Assembly (NCBI GenBank): GCA_934292725.1
Contig: CAKQXY010000027.1
Location: 1 to 49,243 of the forward strand
DNA: 49,243 nucleotides
Origin: an uncultured Lachnospiraceae bacterium
GTDB taxonomy: Bacteria; Bacillota; Clostridia; Lachnospirales; Lachnospiraceae
Direction: 5' to 3'
Shown: positions 16,725 through 26,045 of the stretch, one piece after another
How positions within the stretch are numbered: position 1 is the first letter of the stretch
Layout of the letters: each line of letters opens with the position of its first letter
Program-made: the position numbers and the translations under genes
Notes under the pieces: generated by a model
What the model saw: only the letters and a program-made list of their open reading frames with translations
Told to the model about the DNA's origin: nothing
Databases searched by the model: none

Positions 16725-18027
16725 TGACAATCTTCGTGGACTGAAAAGCGTATATTCATTTACGCTTAGCCAGACCATGAAAAGCAAATCAAATATTGTT
16801 TCAATGCTCATTTTATTTGTGATGGCGCTCATTTCACTTCCGCTTCAAAACCTTACCGGAAATAGTGTTTCAATCAGCCCGATTCAAACAGCTTATGTGA
16901 CAAATGAGAGTGGAACCGAACTTGATTTTGATGCATTGACGGCTCAAAATGCTGCGTTTTCATCTGTTTCATTTGAAACCGCTGAGTTTGACAAAACTTC
17001 CTATGCCGATCATTTAGGCGACACTGATGTCTACGTTTATATCAGCGCACCAGATAAGAGCGGTGCCTGCACCGTAGAGAGCCATATCGCAGAAAACAGC
17101 TCCCTCAAAACAGAGGATCTGGAATCACTTCTGACCGCGATTTCCTCCCAGATGACATCGGAGCGCTTTGCTTCACTTGGCCTGTCCGCACAAAATTCCT
17201 ACGATGTGGACAGCATGAGCGCCGCTGACTACCTTGATCAGAAAAATGGCACAGAAAGTATTGGCTTTGATGCCAACTTTGCCATCCAGTACGGCTATTC
17301 GATCGTAGTTATGATCTTGTGTCTGCTTTCTGCAAGCTTTATCATTCGCTGCATCGTCACCGAAAAGGATTCCAAGCTGATTGAACTGCTGATGGTAAGC
17401 GTTTCCCCACTCGCACTTTTACTTGGAAAGATTCTGGCTGTCATGACCTATGTTTTAATCATGATCGCGATGATGGCAATCGGATTTGTTCTTTCCTATG
17501 AAATCAGTGTCGAGTATCTTCAGATGGCAAGTCTTAGCACCACACTTTCTCAGATGGGCATTGATCTCTCACAGCTGAATTTAAACTGGGGCACCATTGT
17601 AATTGCACTGATCTCACTAATTCTCGCATTCGCGACATACGCAGTTCTGTCCGGTCTGATCGGAACCTGCTGCAATACAATGGAACAGTCTGAGCCAGCG
17701 ATCATGATTGTAACACTTCTTATTATGGTTGGTTACATCGTATCCTGCTTCACACCGATTATCTCCAGCAACGCAGTTGCCGCAGCCGTGCTTTCCCTTT
17801 GCCCGGTCATCAGCGTATTCTGCGCACCAGTTTCGTATGTGTGCGGAAATATTTCACTAATTGTCCTGATTCTTTCTTGGGTTATTCAGGCAATCATTCT
17901 TGTTGCACTGAGCATATTCTGTGCAAAGGTATACCGCGATCTTTTGCTGTACCGCGGCAGCCACATGGAAATTTCTCAGCTGTTTCAAATTTTTAAAAAT
18001 AGAAAAAAGGAGGGCGCTACATTATGA
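16714..18027 (+). CDS. ABC-2 type permease (NatB-like), first
   Basis: A 437-aa membrane protein: one N-terminal helix (VSMLILFVMALISLPLQ), a large extracytoplasmic domain (about 45-190), then five or six helices, the usual layout of NatB/CcmB-like ABC-2 exporters. The segment RCIVTEKDSKLIELLMVSVSPLALLLGK is the conserved cytoplasmic coupling region, quoted here as RCIVTEKDSK and following. The start at 16714 is supported by GGTGAGG. It overlaps both neighbours, suggesting coupled translation and a heterodimer with the next permease. Confidence 0.85.
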   Translation: MKNNDNLRGLKSVYSFTLSQTMKSKSNIVSMLILFVMALISLPLQNLTGNSVSISPIQTAYVTNESGTELDFDALTAQNAAFSSVSFETAEFDKTSYADHLGDTDVYVYISAPDKSGACTVESHIAENSSLKTEDLESLLTAISSQMTSERFASLGLSAQNSYDVDSMSAADYLDQKNGTESIGFDANFAIQYGYSIVVMILCLLSASFIIRCIVTEKDSKLIELLMVSVSPLALLLGKILAVMTYVLIMIAMMAIGFVLSYEISVEYLQMASLSTTLSQMGIDLSQLNLNWGTIVIALISLILAFATYAVLSGLIGTCCNTMEQSEPAIMIVTLLIMVGYIVSCFTPIISSNAVAAAVLSLCPVISVFCAPVSYVCGNISLIVLILSWVIQAIILVALSIFCAKVYRDLLLYRGSHMEISQLFQIFKNRKKEGATL

Positions 18028-19412
18028 AATCCTTTTTGAACAGACTAAAGAAGGTCTTTGGCTTTACTGTGCGCCACCGCCTCACAAAGGGCTGGAAGAC
18101 AGCGACACTTATTGTCATGCTGTTATGCTTTGCGCTCCCGCTCGGAATTATGTCTTTCTTGGAATTCACTCAAAAAAGTGACACACCAGGCTCCGTCATT
18201 TCCGACGTATATACAGCCGACCTAACCGATGGAAATGCATTCGACTTTTCCGTTTTCAATATGATTGCAAAATCATCCGGCAACGAAACCTTCGCTTCCA
18301 TTTCCTATCACAGCTTTGACACCGACGATGATGCACTCGCCGCTGCCGAAACTGATACTGGCAATGCACTTGTTGTCGTTGTCACCTCCGATGAGGATGG
18401 CTTTCACACAAGCGTAATCCTGCCAGAAGCATCTGCCCTCTCCATGGACGATGCCGATGACTACAGCGACTTTTTAAGTCAGATGTTCTCCGTCTTTGCC
18501 GTAGCCAAATCAGGTGCATCGATCAGCGATCTCACGGCTCTGGGCGGCATCAGCTATAAATATTCCTATTATGAGAGCCAGAACGGCACAGACACACTTG
18601 TAAGCGGCGACGATGCCAACTCCGAGCAGAATGCAGATGCTACCGTTAAAAACGTCTTAGGTTACATGCTTCCATATGTAAACATCATGCTTCTATACTT
18701 TTTGATACTGTTTTATGGTCAGGGTACCGCCAACTGTGTCGTACTAGAAAAATCCTCTAAGCTTATGGATACGATGCTTGTATCTGTAAAGCCAGAGGCA
18801 ATGGTCATCGGAAAAGTACTTGCACAGGCATTTACCTGTGTCATTCAAATTGCACTGTGGGTAATCGGACTGTGGGGCGGCTTTGCAGCCGGTATCTGGG
18901 CAGTAAAAACAATCAATCCAGATACTACCATGCCGCTCATCCAGATGTTTGGTCAGATGGGACTGCTCTCAAGCATCTTTACACCTATCAACATCTTATT
19001 CTTCCTGCTCTACTTAGCAGCTGGTCTGCTTCTGTACCTTGCAATCGCCTCAATTGGCGGTGCAATCGCTTCCAAGCAGGAAGACTTAAGCATGACAAAC
19101 GGTATCTTCGTTATTATCCTGCTGCTTAGCTTCTTTGCCACACTCGGTACAGGCAGCTTCTCTGGAAACTTTGATTCGATGGGTTCCGTCGGCATCCTCG
19201 ACTGGATTCCATTTACCTCAATCCTCGTTTCACCAAGCCACCTGCTTCTTGGCTCCATTTCCATCGCTGAGGCCTGTGGCTCCCTCGCAATCGTAGTTAT
19301 TACCTCACTTCTTGGCATGGCACTCGCCGGACGCATCTACAAGGCAATGTCCATGTACAAGGGAAATATCCCGAATGCAAAGCAACTGTTTTCTATGATT
19401 TTCTCGAAGTAA
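18024..19412 (+). CDS. ABC-2 type permease (NatB-like), second
   Basis: A 462-aa paralogue of the preceding permease with the same layout: an N-terminal helix, a large external domain (about 45-215) and six C-terminal helices. The coupling segment reads VVLEKSSKLMDTMLVSVKPE. ATGA overlap with the preceding stop indicates coupled translation. Together the three genes encode a heteromeric exporter, possibly for Na+, a peptide or a drug. The substrate is not shown by sequence. Confidence 0.85.
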   Translation: MKSFLNRLKKVFGFTVRHRLTKGWKTATLIVMLLCFALPLGIMSFLEFTQKSDTPGSVISDVYTADLTDGNAFDFSVFNMIAKSSGNETFASISYHSFDTDDDALAAAETDTGNALVVVVTSDEDGFHTSVILPEASALSMDDADDYSDFLSQMFSVFAVAKSGASISDLTALGGISYKYSYYESQNGTDTLVSGDDANSEQNADATVKNVLGYMLPYVNIMLLYFLILFYGQGTANCVVLEKSSKLMDTMLVSVKPEAMVIGKVLAQAFTCVIQIALWVIGLWGGFAAGIWAVKTINPDTTMPLIQMFGQMGLLSSIFTPINILFFLLYLAAGLLLYLAIASIGGAIASKQEDLSMTNGIFVIILLLSFFATLGTGSFSGNFDSMGSVGILDWIPFTSILVSPSHLLLGSISIAEACGSLAIVVITSLLGMALAGRIYKAMSMYKGNIPNAKQLFSMIFSK

Positions 19413-19420
19413 AAATTATA

Positions 19421-19465
19421 AAAAAATCCCCCGCCTGACACCACGTGCCAGACGGGGGATTTTTT
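19421..19465. terminator. Bidirectional terminator between the ABC exporter and atp operon
   Basis: A 17-bp stem (19421-19437 with 19449-19465, one mismatch) with an A-run on one side and a T-run on the other. The T-run overlaps the atpC stop codon by two bases, so the two convergent operons share it. Confidence 0.9.
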
Positions 19466-19871
19466 ATTCTTCGTTTGTTACATGAAGCCGGACTAGTGCT
19501 CTGCGAAGCTTTGCCTCGGCAATTCTTTGCTCTCTGTCTGAAAGATTTTTCTGATTCAGGCGCTCTTCGGCTCGTTCTTTTGCCTTCTTTGCGCGCTCCT
19601 CGTCAATCTCTTCCTTCCATTCCCAGGTTGTCGCTGCTACCTGGCACTCGCCATTTAACATCGACACCATACCGCCAATGCAGGCAGCATATCGCTCATG
19701 ACCATCTGCGAGCGTCACATGAGCCTGACCCATGCCGATTCCGCTGCAGTAATTGATATGACCTGCGCGGATCGCCACATCACCATCAATTGTTCGCAGA
19801 AAAATCTGAGATGCCTGATCATCAAACACTTTTCCGTCCATCGTCACTATGCGCAAATGGAATGTGTTCAT
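19464..19871 (-). CDS. atpC: ATP synthase epsilon subunit
   Basis: A 135-aa F1 epsilon subunit. The N-terminal beta-barrel (FHLRIVTMDGKVFDDQASQI, GDVAIRAGHINY) is followed by two C-terminal helices rich in Arg, Lys and Glu (about 90-130) that regulate ATP hydrolysis. Last gene of the operon; its ATG overlaps the atpD stop in an ATGA pair. Confidence 0.93.
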   Translation of the reverse strand: MNTFHLRIVTMDGKVFDDQASQIFLRTIDGDVAIRAGHINYCSGIGMGQAHVTLADGHERYAACIGGMVSMLNGECQVAATTWEWKEEIDEERAKKAKERAEERLNQKNLSDREQRIAEAKLRRALVRLHVTNEE

Positions 19872-21271
19872 ACAGTTCCTGCCTTTCCAGCCTTTTCAAA
19901 TACTTCGTCAATAGTTCCTGCAAAGAGGAAGCAGCTCTCCGGGATATCATCGCACTCACCGTCAATAATCATACGGAAACCACGAATAGTCTCCTTAAGC
20001 GGAACGTACTGTCCCGGCATACCTGTAAACTGCTCTGCAACAGAGAAGCTTTGTGACATGAAACGCTGCACCTTACGCGCACGGTTTACAGCCAGCTTAT
20101 CTTCCTCTGCCAACTCGTCCATACCCATGATGGCGATGATATCCTGCAGCTCCTGATAACGCTGAAGAATCTGCTGAACAGCTCTTGCTACCTCATAGTG
20201 CTCCTGACCTACCATATCCGGTGTCAGAATACGGCTTGTAGATTCCAGAGGATCAACAGCCGGATAAATACCCTGACTTGCGATATCACGTGAAAGAACC
20301 GTTGTCGCATCCAGATGTGTAAATGTAGTTGCCGGAGCCGGGTCAGTAAGGTCATCGGCAGGCACGTATACAGCCTGAACAGAAGTAATAGACCCCTTCT
20401 TCGTAGAAGTGATTCGCTCCTGAAGTGCACCCATCTCGGAAGCCAGTGTCGGCTGATAACCTACTGCTGACGGCATACGTCCCAAAAGTGCAGATACCTC
20501 GGAACCAGCCTGTGTAAAACGGAAAATATTATCAATAAACAGCAGCACGTCCTGATTCTTCACATCACGGAAATACTCTGCCATTGTAAGACCTGACAGC
20601 GCAACTCTCATACGTGCACCCGGCGGCTCATTCATCTGTCCATATACTAAGGCAGTCTTTTCGATAACGCCGCTCTCCTGCATCTCACCGTAAAGGTCAT
20701 TTCCCTCACGTGTACGCTCACCAACTCCTGTAAATACAGAAGTACCGCCGTGAGCAGTCGCTACATTATGAATCAGCTCCATAATCAATACTGTCTTTCC
20801 TACACCTGCACCACCAAACAGACCGATCTTTCCGCCCTTTGCGTAAGGACAAATCAAGTCAACAACCTTAATACCTGTCTCAAGAATCTCGGTCGTAGGC
20901 ATCTGCTCCTCATAGGACGGTGCCTGTCTGTGAATGCTCCAGCGCTCTGCATTTTGAGGTGCCGGCTTTTTATCTACCGGATCGCCCAGAAGATTAAATA
21001 CTCTTCCAAGGCATGCATCGCCGACTGGAACGCTGATCGGTGCACCTGTGTCAACTGCATCCACGCCACGAACCATACCATCAGTAGAGTTCATCGCAAT
21101 GCAGCGCACAACATCGTCACCGATCTGCTGGGCAACCTCTGCAATAACGCGGCTGCCCTGATTTTCAATCTCAATGGCATTAAGCAATTCCGGAAGCTGT
21201 CCTTCCTGGAAACGAATATCCAGAACAGGACCCATTACCTGAATTACCTTGCCAACATGTCTTTCACTCAT
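19868..21271 (-). CDS. atpD: ATP synthase beta subunit
   Basis: Catalytic F1 subunit, 467 aa. The P-loop is GGAGVGKTVL, the catalytic Glu lies in GVGERTREGNDLY, and ALSGLTMAEYFRD and FTQAGSEVSALLGRMPSAVG are the usual family blocks. The start at 21271 (MSERHVGKV) is chosen for the AAAGGTGA site; an ATG at 21286 would add five residues and overlap the gamma stop. Confidence 0.97.
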   Translation of the reverse strand: MSERHVGKVIQVMGPVLDIRFQEGQLPELLNAIEIENQGSRVIAEVAQQIGDDVVRCIAMNSTDGMVRGVDAVDTGAPISVPVGDACLGRVFNLLGDPVDKKPAPQNAERWSIHRQAPSYEEQMPTTEILETGIKVVDLICPYAKGGKIGLFGGAGVGKTVLIMELIHNVATAHGGTSVFTGVGERTREGNDLYGEMQESGVIEKTALVYGQMNEPPGARMRVALSGLTMAEYFRDVKNQDVLLFIDNIFRFTQAGSEVSALLGRMPSAVGYQPTLASEMGALQERITSTKKGSITSVQAVYVPADDLTDPAPATTFTHLDATTVLSRDIASQGIYPAVDPLESTSRILTPDMVGQEHYEVARAVQQILQRYQELQDIIAIMGMDELAEEDKLAVNRARKVQRFMSQSFSVAEQFTGMPGQYVPLKETIRGFRMIIDGECDDIPESCFLFAGTIDEVFEKAGKAGTV

Positions 21272-21285
21272 ATATTCACCTTTCA

Positions 21286-22146
21286 TCAGCTCTCTGAGCC
21301 TGCAACAATCTCTGTAATCTCCTGCGTAATACCAGCCTGACGAACACGATTATAATGGAGATTGAGCTTATCAATCATCTCCTGCGCATTCTTTGTCGCT
21401 GCATCCATCATCATTCGGCGGGAAGCAAGCTCACTGGCCACAGATTCACTCATGGCTCCATAGATCAGTCCTGCCAAATATTCCGGCACGATAGCATTAA
21501 ATACTGCCTCGCTGTTTGGCTCGTAAATAATCTGACGCTTCTTTACCTCAGGTGCATCCTCTGGAAGCAGTGACTTCATATCCGGCAGCGGCAAAATCGG
21601 AATAAATTTTGGTTCCTGCACCATCATGTTTACGAAATTCGTGTAAACAATCGCTACATGACCAAAACCGCCTTCCTTATAGCCATGGCATATCAAACGT
21701 GCGATCTCAAAGCAGTCCGCAACCGAGATATCACCTGCCTCTGTAAATGAATCTGAGACAACAGGCACCTTTCGGTTTGAAAAATGCTCCAATGCCTTCT
21801 TTCCTATCGGAAGCACACACGCTTCATGACCTTCCATCTGTTCTTCAACAAGGCGGAACAAATTGTTGTTATAACCGCCTGCAAAACCTCTGTCACCCGC
21901 GATCACGATAAAACACCAGTCATCATTTTGCGGTTCCTTCGTGTAGATGGACATCATATCGATATTTTCAGCTGCGATCTGAGCCAGTGTGCCCTGAAGT
22001 GCCTCAAAATATGGACGGCTGTTCTCAGCACGCTCCATTGCCTTATGAAGCCTTGACGCTGCCACCAGCTCCATTGCCTTACAGATCTGCATCGTACTCT
22101 GTACGCTCTTGATTCTCAGTTTGATTGCTTTCTGATTTCCAGCCAT
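21286..22146 (-). CDS. atpG: ATP synthase gamma subunit
   Basis: The 286-aa central stalk subunit that rotates inside the alpha3-beta3 ring. The N-terminal helix (IKLRIKSVQSTMQICKAMEL) and the C-terminal helix (RRMMMDAATKNAQEMIDKLN) form the coiled coil, and DRGFAGGYN is conserved. It lies between atpA and atpD as usual. Confidence 0.96.
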   Translation of the reverse strand: MAGNQKAIKLRIKSVQSTMQICKAMELVAASRLHKAMERAENSRPYFEALQGTLAQIAAENIDMMSIYTKEPQNDDWCFIVIAGDRGFAGGYNNNLFRLVEEQMEGHEACVLPIGKKALEHFSNRKVPVVSDSFTEAGDISVADCFEIARLICHGYKEGGFGHVAIVYTNFVNMMVQEPKFIPILPLPDMKSLLPEDAPEVKKRQIIYEPNSEAVFNAIVPEYLAGLIYGAMSESVASELASRRMMMDAATKNAQEMIDKLNLHYNRVRQAGITQEITEIVAGSES

Positions 22147-22162
22147 ACAAACTCTCCTTTAT

Positions 22163-23677
22163 TTACTGTAAGAACTTCGCCTTATAATTGTTGATGCAAT
22201 GCTCTAGTTCACTCTTTGCCTCATCGCCAAGTACGCCAGTGCGTCGTATCTCTTCCATCGCTGCTTTTCCTTCACGATCAATATCAAGCTCATTATTCAA
22301 GCCAGTCTCAAATTCGTGAATACGCTCTACTGGAACGTCTGCTAACAGATCGTTAACTACGGCGTAAATAATAGCAACCTGCTTTTCAACAGGAAGAGGA
22401 GAATTTTGAGGCTGCTTTAAAATTTCCACGATACGCTCGCCCTTTGCAAGTCTCGCCTTTGTATCGGCATCCAAATCGGAGCCAAACTGTGCGAAGCTTT
22501 GCAGCTCTCGATACTGTGAATAAATAAGCTTTAATGTTCCGGCAACCTTCTTCATCGCCTTAATCTGTGCATTTCCACCTACTCGTGATACAGAGATACC
22601 TGGGTTTACAGCCGGGCGAATACCTGAGTGGAAAAGCTCAGTCTCCAAAAAGATCTGTCCATCTGTGATTGAAATAACGTTTGTCGGAATATAAGCAGAT
22701 ACATCACCTGCCTGTGTCTCAATGATCGGAAGCGCGGTAAGAGAACCGCCGCCAAGCTCATTTGACAGCTTAGATGCACGCTCAAGCAGACGTGAATGCA
22801 GGTAGAAAACGTCGCCAGGATAAGCCTCACGGCCCGGTGGACGACGGATCAGCAGGGAAAGTGCACGGTAAGACTCTGCATGCTTACTTAAATCATCATA
22901 GATGATCAGCACGTGACGTCCATTTTCCATGAAATACTCACCCATACTGCAGCCTGAATATGGTGCAATATATTTTAATGCATTTGCATCGGATGCCGTT
23001 GCTGCAACAACGATACTATACTCCATCGCACCATTTTTCTCCAGTTCGGATACAATGGATGCAACAGAAGAACGCTTCTGTCCAATTGCAACGTAAATAC
23101 AGATAACGCCCTTGCCCTTCTGATTAATAATCGTATCAACGGCGATCGCAGTCTTACCAGTCTGACGGTCTCCGATAATAAGCTCTCTTTGTCCTCTTCC
23201 AATCGGAATCATGGAATCGATTGCCTTAATTCCTGTCTGAAGCGGCTCCTTAACTGGCTGACGGTCACAGATACCTGGTGCCTGACGCTCAATTGGACGG
23301 TACTCGCTTGCTGCTACCGGTCCTTTGCCGTCAATTGGCTGTCCAAGTGCATCTACAACACGTCCAAGCAGTGCATCGCCTACCGGCACAGACACTACCT
23401 TTCCAGTTCTCTTTACAGTCTGACCCTCGCTGATACCGTCATCTGTGCCTAAAAGCACGATAGATACACGGTTTTCTTCAAGGTTCTGAGCCAGACCATA
23501 TGCACCATTTTCAAATGCAAGCAGCTCACCTGCCATGCAATTTGATAATCCGCTGGCACGCACAATGCCGTCGCCGACTGTCAAAACGGTGCCAATCTCA
23601 CTTTGCTCCAAGGCATTCGAATAATATTTAATCTGGCTTCGAATAACCTTGGAGATTTCTTCTGGTTTCAGATTCAT
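22163..23677 (-). CDS. atpA: ATP synthase alpha subunit
   Basis: A 504-aa regulatory nucleotide-binding F1 subunit. The P-loop is GDRQTGKTAIA. GRHVLIIYDDLSKHA is the Walker B region, and the Arg-finger region is around ISVSRVGGNAQ. The start is set at 23677 (MNLKPEEISKVI) behind GAGG; the frame extends 14 codons upstream without conservation. Confidence 0.97.
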   Translation of the reverse strand: MNLKPEEISKVIRSQIKYYSNALEQSEIGTVLTVGDGIVRASGLSNCMAGELLAFENGAYGLAQNLEENRVSIVLLGTDDGISEGQTVKRTGKVVSVPVGDALLGRVVDALGQPIDGKGPVAASEYRPIERQAPGICDRQPVKEPLQTGIKAIDSMIPIGRGQRELIIGDRQTGKTAIAVDTIINQKGKGVICIYVAIGQKRSSVASIVSELEKNGAMEYSIVVAATASDANALKYIAPYSGCSMGEYFMENGRHVLIIYDDLSKHAESYRALSLLIRRPPGREAYPGDVFYLHSRLLERASKLSNELGGGSLTALPIIETQAGDVSAYIPTNVISITDGQIFLETELFHSGIRPAVNPGISVSRVGGNAQIKAMKKVAGTLKLIYSQYRELQSFAQFGSDLDADTKARLAKGERIVEILKQPQNSPLPVEKQVAIIYAVVNDLLADVPVERIHEFETGLNNELDIDREGKAAMEEIRRTGVLGDEAKSELEHCINNYKAKFLQ

Positions 23678-23708
23678 TCGTTCGTCCTCACTTCTGCATA
23701 TGCTTTTT

Positions 23709-24254
23709 TTACTGCTCAATCAGCTTATGCAGTCTCTCCAATCGGCCGCGGACGCTTCCGTCCAGCTGCCGTCCTTCTATTTCAACTTTCAAACCGCCCA
23801 TAAGGTTTGGATCGGTCTTTGTGACCAATATGATTTCCTTCTTCCAGACCTCTTCAAGCTTCGCCTTAAGTGCTGCCTTTTGCTGACTGCTCAATGTCAC
23901 TGCACTGACAACATGTGCCTCGGCGATATTGTTATCCTTCTGGAAGCGCTGCCTGTATTCTTCCTCACATCCTGAAAACTCGGATAAAAGTTCTTCTTCG
24001 CATAAAAGCTTTAAAAAATTCACAAGATACTCATCAGCCTGTGTACCAAATGCCTTATCAATAAGTCCAAGTCTTGTTTTTCTTGGAATAGATGGCTCCT
24101 GCAGCAGCCTAATGTAATCTGGATTTTCATCAAAAAGACTCTTTACAATGCGAAGCTCATCAAGCAGCTCTTTGCTGTATGTGCGCTGCTCAACATTCTT
24201 TTCAAGCGCTAACTCATACAGACTATCTCCATATAGCTTTCCGGTTTTTGTCAT
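23709..24254 (-). CDS. atpH: ATP synthase delta subunit
   Basis: A 181-aa peripheral stalk subunit (OSCP-like) joining F1 to subunit b. It has the N-terminal helical bundle and the conserved C-terminal DPNLMGGLKVEIEGRQLDGS. Its start overlaps the atpF stop in ATGA. Confidence 0.93.
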   Translation of the reverse strand: MTKTGKLYGDSLYELALEKNVEQRTYSKELLDELRIVKSLFDENPDYIRLLQEPSIPRKTRLGLIDKAFGTQADEYLVNFLKLLCEEELLSEFSGCEEEYRQRFQKDNNIAEAHVVSAVTLSSQQKAALKAKLEEVWKKEIILVTKTDPNLMGGLKVEIEGRQLDGSVRGRLERLHKLIEQ

Positions 24255-24757
24255 GATGCCTCACCTACATCTGAAATAAACTCATCAATCAGTTTCTGAT
24301 GATCTGCTTCCTTTACTTCCTTTTCAATCACCTTTCCGGCAATGGATACGGCAATATCACCGATCTCGGACTTCATCTGCTGGAATGCAGCAGTGCGCTC
24401 CTTAGCGATATCAGCAGATGCCTTTTCCTTGATGGCAACTGCTTCCTTCTTTGCGTCAGCAACAATCGCCTCACCTCTCTCGGTAGCACTCTTTTGAGCA
24501 TCGGCAATGATCTGTCTTGCCTCATCCTTTGCGTTAGAAATGCTTGCCTCGTATTGATCGCGCATCGTCTTTGCCTCTTCCTTGGCTTTTGTCGCGTCTG
24601 CGATCTGTGAGTCTGCCATCTGCTTTCTCTCTTCCACTACCTTATTAATACGGTCAAAAAGGAACTTTTTCACTAGAAAAACAGTCAGAAACAAATTACA
24701 GATCTGTGCAACGAATGTCCACGGCACAATTCCTACCAGTTCCTGTACTTCCTTCAT
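24251..24757 (-). CDS. atpF: ATP synthase b subunit
   Basis: A 168-aa peripheral stalk protein with one N-terminal membrane helix (WTFVAQICNLFLTVFLVKKF) and a long Ala/Lys/Glu-rich coiled coil (about 35-155). AAAGG lies upstream of the start. It is separated from atpE by an unusually long 203-bp structured gap. Confidence 0.93.
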   Translation of the reverse strand: MKEVQELVGIVPWTFVAQICNLFLTVFLVKKFLFDRINKVVEERKQMADSQIADATKAKEEAKTMRDQYEASISNAKDEARQIIADAQKSATERGEAIVADAKKEAVAIKEKASADIAKERTAAFQQMKSEIGDIAVSIAGKVIEKEVKEADHQKLIDEFISDVGEAS

Positions 24758-24791
24758 GTGTCAACCATGCCTTTCTTTTCTTATATTTAAC

Positions 24792-24957
24792 TTAGCTAAT
24801 CCCAACGAATTGCTTCGTTGCTACGTAACTCTCGCAATTCTAAAAACATTCGAATTCGCTGATTTTCTTCGAAAATCGCTGCATTCTCATGTTTTTGCGG
24901 GTCTCAAGGTCACAAGCTTCCTCATGCAAGCATGATCAGCTTGTAACTTTTCGACCC
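24792..24957. repeat. Structured intergenic element between atpE and atpF
   Basis: In about 165 bp there are nested inverted repeats. AACGAA/TTCGTT (24804-24819); GAATTGC/GCAATTC (24807-24813, 24834-24840); AAAAACAT/ATGTTTTT (24842-24849, 24889-24896) enclosing GATTTTC/GAAAATC (24861-24877); and GGGTC/GACCC (24899-24957) enclosing GTCACAAGCT/AGCTTGTAAC (one wobble) and TCATGC/GCATGA. It resembles a mobile intergenic repeat or an RNA processing site; no second copy was seen in the window. Confidence 0.65.
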
Positions 24958-24960
24958 TGA

Positions 24961-25239
24961 TTAGCCCAAGAAATTCATGAACATACCCGGTGCAACAAAG
25001 ATCAAAAGAAGACCGGTAACGAAACCATAAATACCAGTGGTCTCTGCAACGGCACAACCAAGAAGCATGGTACTTGTAACATCACCCTTGCACTCTGGCT
25101 GACGTCCAATTGCCTCAAGTGCCTTTGCTACTGCGTTACCTTCACCAATACCAGGTCCGATACCTGCGATCAAAGAGCAGCCTGCACCAATTGCACAACC
25201 TGCAAGAGCAATACCTTTAGCCAATACTGTAAAATCCAT
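24961..25239 (-). CDS. atpE: ATP synthase c subunit with Na+-type two-carboxylate motif
   Basis: A 92-aa rotor ring subunit with two membrane helices. Helix 1 has GPGIGEG with P29 and E33; helix 2 has AVAETTGIYG with E66, T67 and Y71. Compared with the Ilyobacter Na+ ring (P28, Q32, V63, E65, S66, Y70), the pattern is conserved except that Gln is Glu. This matches the two-carboxylate Na+ motif described in Fusobacterium nucleatum (recalled). The enzyme is therefore probably Na+-coupled. Confidence 0.95.
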   Translation of the reverse strand: MDFTVLAKGIALAGCAIGAGCSLIAGIGPGIGEGNAVAKALEAIGRQPECKGDVTSTMLLGCAVAETTGIYGFVTGLLLIFVAPGMFMNFLG

Positions 25240-25277
25240 TCTTTTTTCCTCCTGTTAGAAAAATCTTTTTTGTTTTA

Positions 25278-26042
25278 TCAGCCCTCTTCTGCGGCGTTTG
25301 CGATATACATAATCGTCAGCATACAGAAAATGAATGCCTGCATAACACCTGAGAACCAGTCAAAATATAAAGATGTAATTGCCGGAAGACCCACCGACAA
25401 AAACGGAATTGTTCCAAGCACATTGCCTACTGCGCCCGGAATCAAACCAAACAGCGCCTTTGTTGCAGTTGCAAGCGCTGCGTAAATCAATCCATCAATA
25501 ACGACACCAGACAGAATATTTCCGAAATGACGGCATGCCATGCTGACTGGTGTTGCCAGCTCAGACAAAATGTTAAACGGCGTCATAACTGGAATTGGCT
25601 GTGTAAAGCCCTTTAAATATCCGCCAAGCTTGTTAGTCTGGATCTTCTTTGCCGTGATCATAATAAATACAACCACTGCCCATGCTGCTTCTGTTGACAG
25701 ATCTGCTGTTGGGCTTCGAAGACCAAGAAGACTGATCAGATTTGAAAATACACTTGTGGTAAACAACGCTGCGATAAACGGAATCATGTAGTCAAACTTA
25801 TAACCACCCGTATTACCGCGCACAAAGTTGTTCGCCTTTTCTACCAGAAACTCAGCCACTGCCTGACGCTTTGAGATGTTTGTTACTTTTAAGTCATGTG
25901 TCAGCCACAAGCAAAGTACTGCAATGACTGCCATGACAATCCAGCTGACCACAATGGTCTCACTGATCTGAAGATCACCCAGAATAGGAATGTTCGTCGG
26001 GATCGTAAAAAACACCTGAGCTCCTGAAATGTCAAAATCCAT
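25278..26042 (-). CDS. atpB: ATP synthase a subunit
   Basis: A 254-aa membrane stator protein with six or so helices. The essential arginine is R171 in SMACRHFGNILSG. The region KGFTQPIPVMTPFNILSELA precedes it as expected. With the c ring it forms the ion pathway. A GAAAGGAAG ribosome site precedes the start; the atpI stop lies 3 bp upstream. Confidence 0.95.
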   Translation of the reverse strand: MDFDISGAQVFFTIPTNIPILGDLQISETIVVSWIVMAVIAVLCLWLTHDLKVTNISKRQAVAEFLVEKANNFVRGNTGGYKFDYMIPFIAALFTTSVFSNLISLLGLRSPTADLSTEAAWAVVVFIMITAKKIQTNKLGGYLKGFTQPIPVMTPFNILSELATPVSMACRHFGNILSGVVIDGLIYAALATATKALFGLIPGAVGNVLGTIPFLSVGLPAITSLYFDWFSGVMQAFIFCMLTIMYIANAAEEG

Positions 26043-26045
26043 TGT

